Source of the DNA: Isoetes taiwanensis
Taxonomy: Eukaryota > Streptophyta > Lycopodiopsida > Isoetales > Isoetaceae
Direction of reading: 5' to 3'
NCBI GenBank assembly: GCA_021234155.1
Contig: JAJEKV010000530.1
Span: forward strand, 92,912-156,911
DNA length: 64,000 nucleotides
Part shown: piece after piece, positions 58,966-64,000 of the stretch
Layout of the letters: every line of letters begins with the position of its first letter
Position numbering within the stretch: position 1 is the first letter of the stretch
The notes under the pieces: generated by a model
Told to the model about the DNA's origin: nothing
What the model saw: the letters and a program-made list of their open reading frames with translations, nothing else
The model's database searches: none
Program-made: the position numbers and the translations under genes

Positions 58966-59823
58966 ATTGGACGGAAAAACCTTTTTCGACCGCAAAGCCT
59001 GAGGCGAAGAAGGGGCAAAAGTAATGAGCTTTTTAAGCGGCCGCATGTCTCAGGAGCTTGATTCGGGAAAAATGGGATCCATGAGGAACACCGATTGTCG
59101 GAAGATGGCGAGGATCGGGCGGAAATTTGACATGACACATACATTTCATATCAAAACCATTGCTTCAAAATGAACATATTATTCGAAGCATTAAGCGGCT
59201 CACCTCCTTTGTGAAGCCCACGGTATGCATCGATGCCGACCGCGCAAGTTTCAACTCTAAGCGGGGATCGGCTTCTACTTGAAGTTCTTTCCCAAAGACA
59301 AAATGCAATTGAATCATCCGAAACGGATGAAAATAGAGAACTTGGTAACAACTTGGCCGGAAAAGAGACGATCACGCGACCATGCAGATACCAATAAATC
59401 TCCAACAATATAACGCTTGCAACCCACGCCCAGAAATTAAAAGCCAAAATTTAACCCGTCCGAAATGGCCCCAAAGAATCGATTCCTTTAAAACAACAAA
59501 AATAGTCTAAGCCGGATTCCGCCAATGCCATCGCTGAAAAAAAGAGAAATGACGCCTAAGGATGCCCGAAATGAACAACAAGCTCCCTGGCTATGGCGAT
59601 AAATCAAAGTCCGCCATATCCGAGGTCAACACTCTACCCGCCCGATCACGTCGGACCCGCCACAACTTCGCGTAGTCGCTACGAGCCAAATAGACCAGAA
59701 TGCCAATTTTTTTTTTCGAAACATTAACCTAGGATGAAAATATTCAACATTTATTTTTCCTTCCCACCATTATCGCCTTGCTACCTCATCACATGAGATT
59801 AAGGGTACCTTCAAGACCCGCCG

Positions 59824-60143
59824 ATTAAGTTAGGATTAAGTTATTTTTTTTAACCGCTTTCGATTAAACTTATAAGAAACAATTATGTTCACACCAAGAT
59901 TAAGTTAACTTTGCATTAACGGAAACCACTTAAATCCTTTCGCACCAAAATAAGTTAGATTATTTTTTTTAACTTAATGGCAAAACAAAAAGGGGCTTCG
60001 CACATGTCTTGGTTAAGTTAGGGTTAACTTAATGCTAACGACATTCCCTTCACATATATCCCTATTAAGTTAGCTTAACTTAATATTAACAAAGAACAAC
60101 CGCAGACATGCCACTATTAAGTTATTTTTTAATTTAACTTTGT
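59824..60143. repeat. Clustered taagtta/taactta palindromic repeats
   Basis: The word attaagttag or its complement occurs about a dozen times in 320 bases, often as back-to-back inverted pairs (ttaagttagggttaacttaa). It may be a decayed palindromic element or a degenerate tandem repeat. Confidence 0.6.
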
Positions 60144-61825
60144 CTGTGTTTTGAGGTGCTTGCCAAATTGGTTTCTATTGTTGTTTATAATGAATTGTCA
60201 GATATGAAAGGTAATGAGCATAGGTTCAGTTTGTTGCAGAGTATATTCCAGCAATCCTTGAATTCTGCGTTCTTTATGCACATAGAATAATCCCATTTCA
60301 AACCATTGTGTTTATCAACCAGTTGCTTCAACTGGATGTATGCACTATCTGAGAATTTGTTGCAGACTGTATTCCAACCAAGACAAAGTGCTAAAATGGA
60401 ACAAAAGACGCGCCATTGCTACGCACCATTTGCTCTTTTTAGCAGAAAAGTTGATGTGGCATAGATTTGGCAATGGCAAGAGCCGAAATAAAGCTTGATA
60501 TCTTTCTGCATCGTAGCTTCAACATATTCCATCCATGCATTCTATTAAGCCTAAAAAATATGAAGGACGGTACAAAAGGGGAGGCATGACACCCTGGTCC
60601 ATATTGATTCCATCCTAAAATAGAATTTTCTTTGTAGCTGCAACTACATAAAAGCATTACATTCATCTTTCTTTACCATCACAACAAGAATTTAAGTAAA
60701 ACCAGCTCATAAACTATCGTTCAGCCCATGCATATGTATACCAGCTGGAAGATAGGCAGATCCCTGCAAAAATATATTCTGGTAAGTATCAACATGTAAT
60801 AAAGATGCACAGCTCTCTCAAATATTCATGACATAATTACACTGTTGAATAATTTGAGGAGGTTCGAATCGATAGTCTTTTCAAGATGTAAACTGTGCAA
60901 ATCCTGCCAAGTGGTCTCCAACATTTCCAATCCAGTAGTTGGTAGATATAAATTCTGGAGCAGCCTGGAGATTCAAAGGTTGGTATCAACATGAACACAA
61001 GACTGGAAACATACCACTGCAGAAATATAAAAATCTATACCTTTAATGTGTAGTATAAGATTGCATCTTTATGAACCCAAACGGCATTTGTCCTCCCAGA
61101 TGTGCCTCAGTAAGATCCACCCCACAATGCATTATGTATGATAAAATAAATATCAGAAAAGAGTGTGCATTATCAATCACTAAACAAAATTTGTTACATG
61201 TAGCTTCCTAAGATTTTACTTTGCAAGTAAAGGCATCGAGGGCTTTGGCTTTGTGGTCCAAGCCTAAGAGATGCCAATGCCATGGCTATGCCCTGGACTG
61301 ATACCATGGCATTGCAGACTAGCATTTTGAATTTTATGGATATCTTTGTAAAATTATAATAGGGCTTCCGTAAAATTTTCATATTATAAACTCACATTAT
61401 ACTCATTCTGCTTTTTGCAAACTATTGCTGTCATGCAACTTGGGACCGATGCAAGATTTTTAAATTATCTATATCTTTCATAGATCCAGCAATGCTAAAC
61501 CTAACCATAGTGATGTGCGATTGTAGAGAATGGTTTTCAAGTACAGACTTTCTACCTTCTCATAATGACATGCTTCATAAAGTCCATTGCAATCCCGGGG
61601 GTTTCACCTAGGCATATGGGGATACCACATCTGCGTGCAAGGGGTCCAGCGAAAACCCCTGTATACGACTTTTTGGAGGTGGAAAACCCCTACATACGTA
61701 AATAGGAAAAGCCAATTTCCAAGCCCCTTTCCGTAGATGTACTTTCGGACTATCCTAATTTTTACATATCCCTACTCGATCTTGTACTTGAGTTTGTGCT
61801 TGTGCACCCTACCCCTATGTACAGA
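60144..61825. other. No recognised gene
   Basis: AT-rich sequence. Only short ORFs without recognisable domains. Confidence 0.4.
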
Positions 61826-61978
61826 ATAAATAAAATTTCAAAATGTTTTTAATTGACATTTCTAAGCATCTCGGCCCTCGCATTTCCCTGGGGTTCTTAC
61901 ATGCATGCGACATTACAAGGGTAATTCTAAGGAGCCTTTGCAAATTATGAACACGTATTTAGGAGCCCTTGCAAAGAC
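61826..61978 (+). repeat. 153-bp direct repeat, copy 1
   Basis: It matches 62481-62632 over its full length, from ataaataaaatttc to ccttgcaaagac, with few differences. Confidence 0.9.
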
Positions 61979-62480
61979 AATATGGGGACAATACATGCTA
62001 AGGACAATACATCATGGTAAGATCAATACCTCAAATTATACATCTATAATATACTGCACCCTAATAGATGATGGTAAGAAATGAATGTTAAAAAACTATG
62101 ACTTTTGATGAGGTCCCATTTCTCATTCAACGATTTTTATGTTTCTGCATGTTGATGCAATACTGTTGATAGTAGCTATGCATTTGGGTTCTTTGCAAAA
62201 GACTTAAATCCAATGTCTATCGATATGCCAATTATAATAGACCAATCAAAATTTTCATAAGCACAAAAGCGATTCATGCCAATTGTAATAGACCAATCGA
62301 AACTTTTATAAACACAAACAGATTAAAGAAAAGCATTAAAGCAAACTGATATGTTGAAATACATTATTATCATATGAACGAAATATACATTCCCAAGTCA
62401 GGCTGATTTGCAGTATTTTCTCATCAAAGATCCCTCACCAAATGCTCCAAGTGCTTGTTGATCAAGCGAGCAACTAAGGG

Positions 62481-62632
62481 ATAAATAAAATTTCAAAAAT
62501 GTTTTTAATTGACATTTCTCGCATCTCGGTCTCGCATTTCCCTTGGGTTCTTACATGCATGCGACATCACAAGGGTAATTCTAAGGAGCCTTTGCAAATT
62601 ATGAACACGTATTTAGGAGTCCTTGCAAAGAC
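62481..62632 (+). repeat. 152-bp direct repeat, copy 2
   Basis: Partner of 61826-61978, in the same orientation and 655 bp away. Spacing and orientation would fit a small LTR-like element, but neither copy has TG...CA ends or an adjacent PBS. Confidence 0.9.
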
Positions 62633-64000
62633 TCAAGTCTTTTTTTTTTCTTTTGCATAACGTAATCTAATGTCAATAGAAAAGAATACAAACATAAATT
62701 GCTCAACCTCAATGGCAAATGTAACCCCGAGAGAGGCTCACGTGGATCGCCACTAACAACAACAAAAGCCTCTATAACAAAATGGAGAGGTTTCATGATA
62801 CCACGCGAATCAATAGCAAACAATATGAACATAAAATCAAAAATATCAATGAGCATATGAAAACCTCCGGACTTGTTAATGCGAGCCACGTGAATAAAAA
62901 CCTCTATATAAGGAGGGGTTAGTAAATTGCATGCCATCTGACAAAATATGGCGTTAAAAACAATAAAGTTATGAGAAGGAGGCACAAAGGCCGAGAAAAA
63001 CATAAAAACGAAAGTACATCGTAAAAACAAAAGGCTTCAATCGAGAACCGATCCCTAATAATGGCCATCATGGAGCGTAAGACGAGATAAGATAACCAAA
63101 GGTATAAGTAGCAGCATGAACCAAAACCCCGCAGAATCAGAGATGGAGGAGGAACACAATAGTTCTTAAGATGGTGCCAGTTGTAAGAAAAAGCTTCTGG
63201 AGGGAAAGAATGCGAATAGGCAATTGAGGCAGTTTGGCATTAACGGGCAAAGGCAAATCGATCGACCTCATGGGGGGATTAAAGAGTGTCCAAAGTGGAG
63301 AGGCGCCCGGAGGACAAAGGAAAATTGCCGATTGAGGGGGACAGGATAGGTAATCTGACCACTCATTCTGAAGACTGAAGACGAGGAATAGGCTCAATAG
63401 AGATAGAAAAATGAAAACACATCAAAAAAAATTTCAAAGCCATGAATTGAAGATCCAGAGAAGAAGAAAGTTTCTTTGGGCAACATTCCCGGTGTGGAAA
63501 CCACATTTCATGCTACATACCAAAGAATGTACATAAAATTTCTGATCTGAAACTAAAACTATGAAAAAAATCCAATAGCTAAGAACACCAAATTGCGAGA
63601 TCATTCTACCATTGACACTTCTAGCTCATGTCGTCCTAAAACAAATCCTACCTGCTTTTAACCCAAATGTCTCCGGCACCTTGCAATTACCCTCATGCAA
63701 AACGGGTTGCACATACAATGGAGAATTATGACGTTGAGAACTGCAAGCATGCATGTAATATCTCAACAAAGATAATAAGATCCATTGACAATGAGAAGAG
63801 GATTACACATCAAATGTATCATACAAAATAATAAACCGGCCTACATTATTCCGCAATCTTCAATCTTGCGTTCCTTTAATTACATTATTTACCACGCGAT
63901 CACAATCGTGAAAAATTGTGAAGGCTAACATGCTTTTCATTTGTCGCGATGTCTGCCATTACCTTTATTGTACGCTAAAATCGGTCATTGATATACATCG
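62633..64000. other. Unassigned ORF region at the right end
   Basis: The minus strand has a 143-aa frame (63030-62599) rich in Phe/Leu/Ile (FHMLIDIFDFMFILFAIDSR). The hydrophobic character may simply reflect antisense of a coding stretch. I cannot decide the strand or name a family. Confidence 0.3.

Noticed and set aside
62599-63030. 143-aa hydrophobic ORF as a membrane protein
   Set aside because: Phe/Leu/Ile richness is what antisense of an Asn/Lys/Glu-rich coding strand gives. I saw no recognisable domain and cannot choose the strand.

Overview
The window reads as nuclear DNA of a land plant with a repeat-rich, probably large genome. Evidence: Ty3/gypsy and copia LTR retrotransposons primed by initiator-tRNA-Met sites, LINE fragments, Helitron termini, small TIR elements, remnants of plant families (PPR, JINGUBANG-type WD40, NIP aquaporin), and one spliced gene with GT-AG introns. 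The mix suggests a seed-free plant such as a fern, but that is a low-confidence guess.

Layout. 1-2075 is the broken 3' part of a gypsy polyprotein, followed by its polypurine tract and 3' LTR (2814-4412). 4413-17360 is a direct tandem array of a ~5.35-kb unit: two full copies and a third that stops after 2.24 kb. Each unit begins with a Helitron-type terminus; the two full copies add a small TA-flanked TIR element, an opposite-strand copia 5' LTR + PBS + gag-only remnant, and a LINE 3' fragment. 19066-22395 (minus) is the one convincing host gene: four exons, two of them only 12 nt, for a Crinkler/RHS-like P-loop protein with a short N-terminal header. 23770-25551 holds NIP aquaporin exon fragments beside a Helitron 3' end. 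27581-28124 is a hAT-like TIR element. 28735-33856 carries decayed PPR, WD40 and Pif1-helicase fragments. 34297-43433 is a complete chromodomain-type Ty3/gypsy element with perfect 5-bp target duplications, an unbroken polyprotein ORF and a MITE nested in its 3' LTR. 45601-45914 is a small element with perfect 20-bp TIRs. 50399 is one terminus of a CACTA transposon. About 52000-54098 is a degenerate LINE. 54671-56278 is a complete non-autonomous Helitron. From 56279 to the end I see only short repeats and unrecognised ORFs.

Function. Apart from the Crinkler-like gene the window is transposon territory: the intact gypsy polyprotein supplies gag, protease, RT, RNase H and integrase for its own copying, while the other elements are defective or non-autonomous. 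Caution on quality: where array copies can be compared, mismatches cluster at CAG/CTG trinucleotides and shift from copy to copy. This looks like a base-calling artefact (perhaps at CHG-methylated sites), so some frameshifts reported here as pseudogene damage may not be real.
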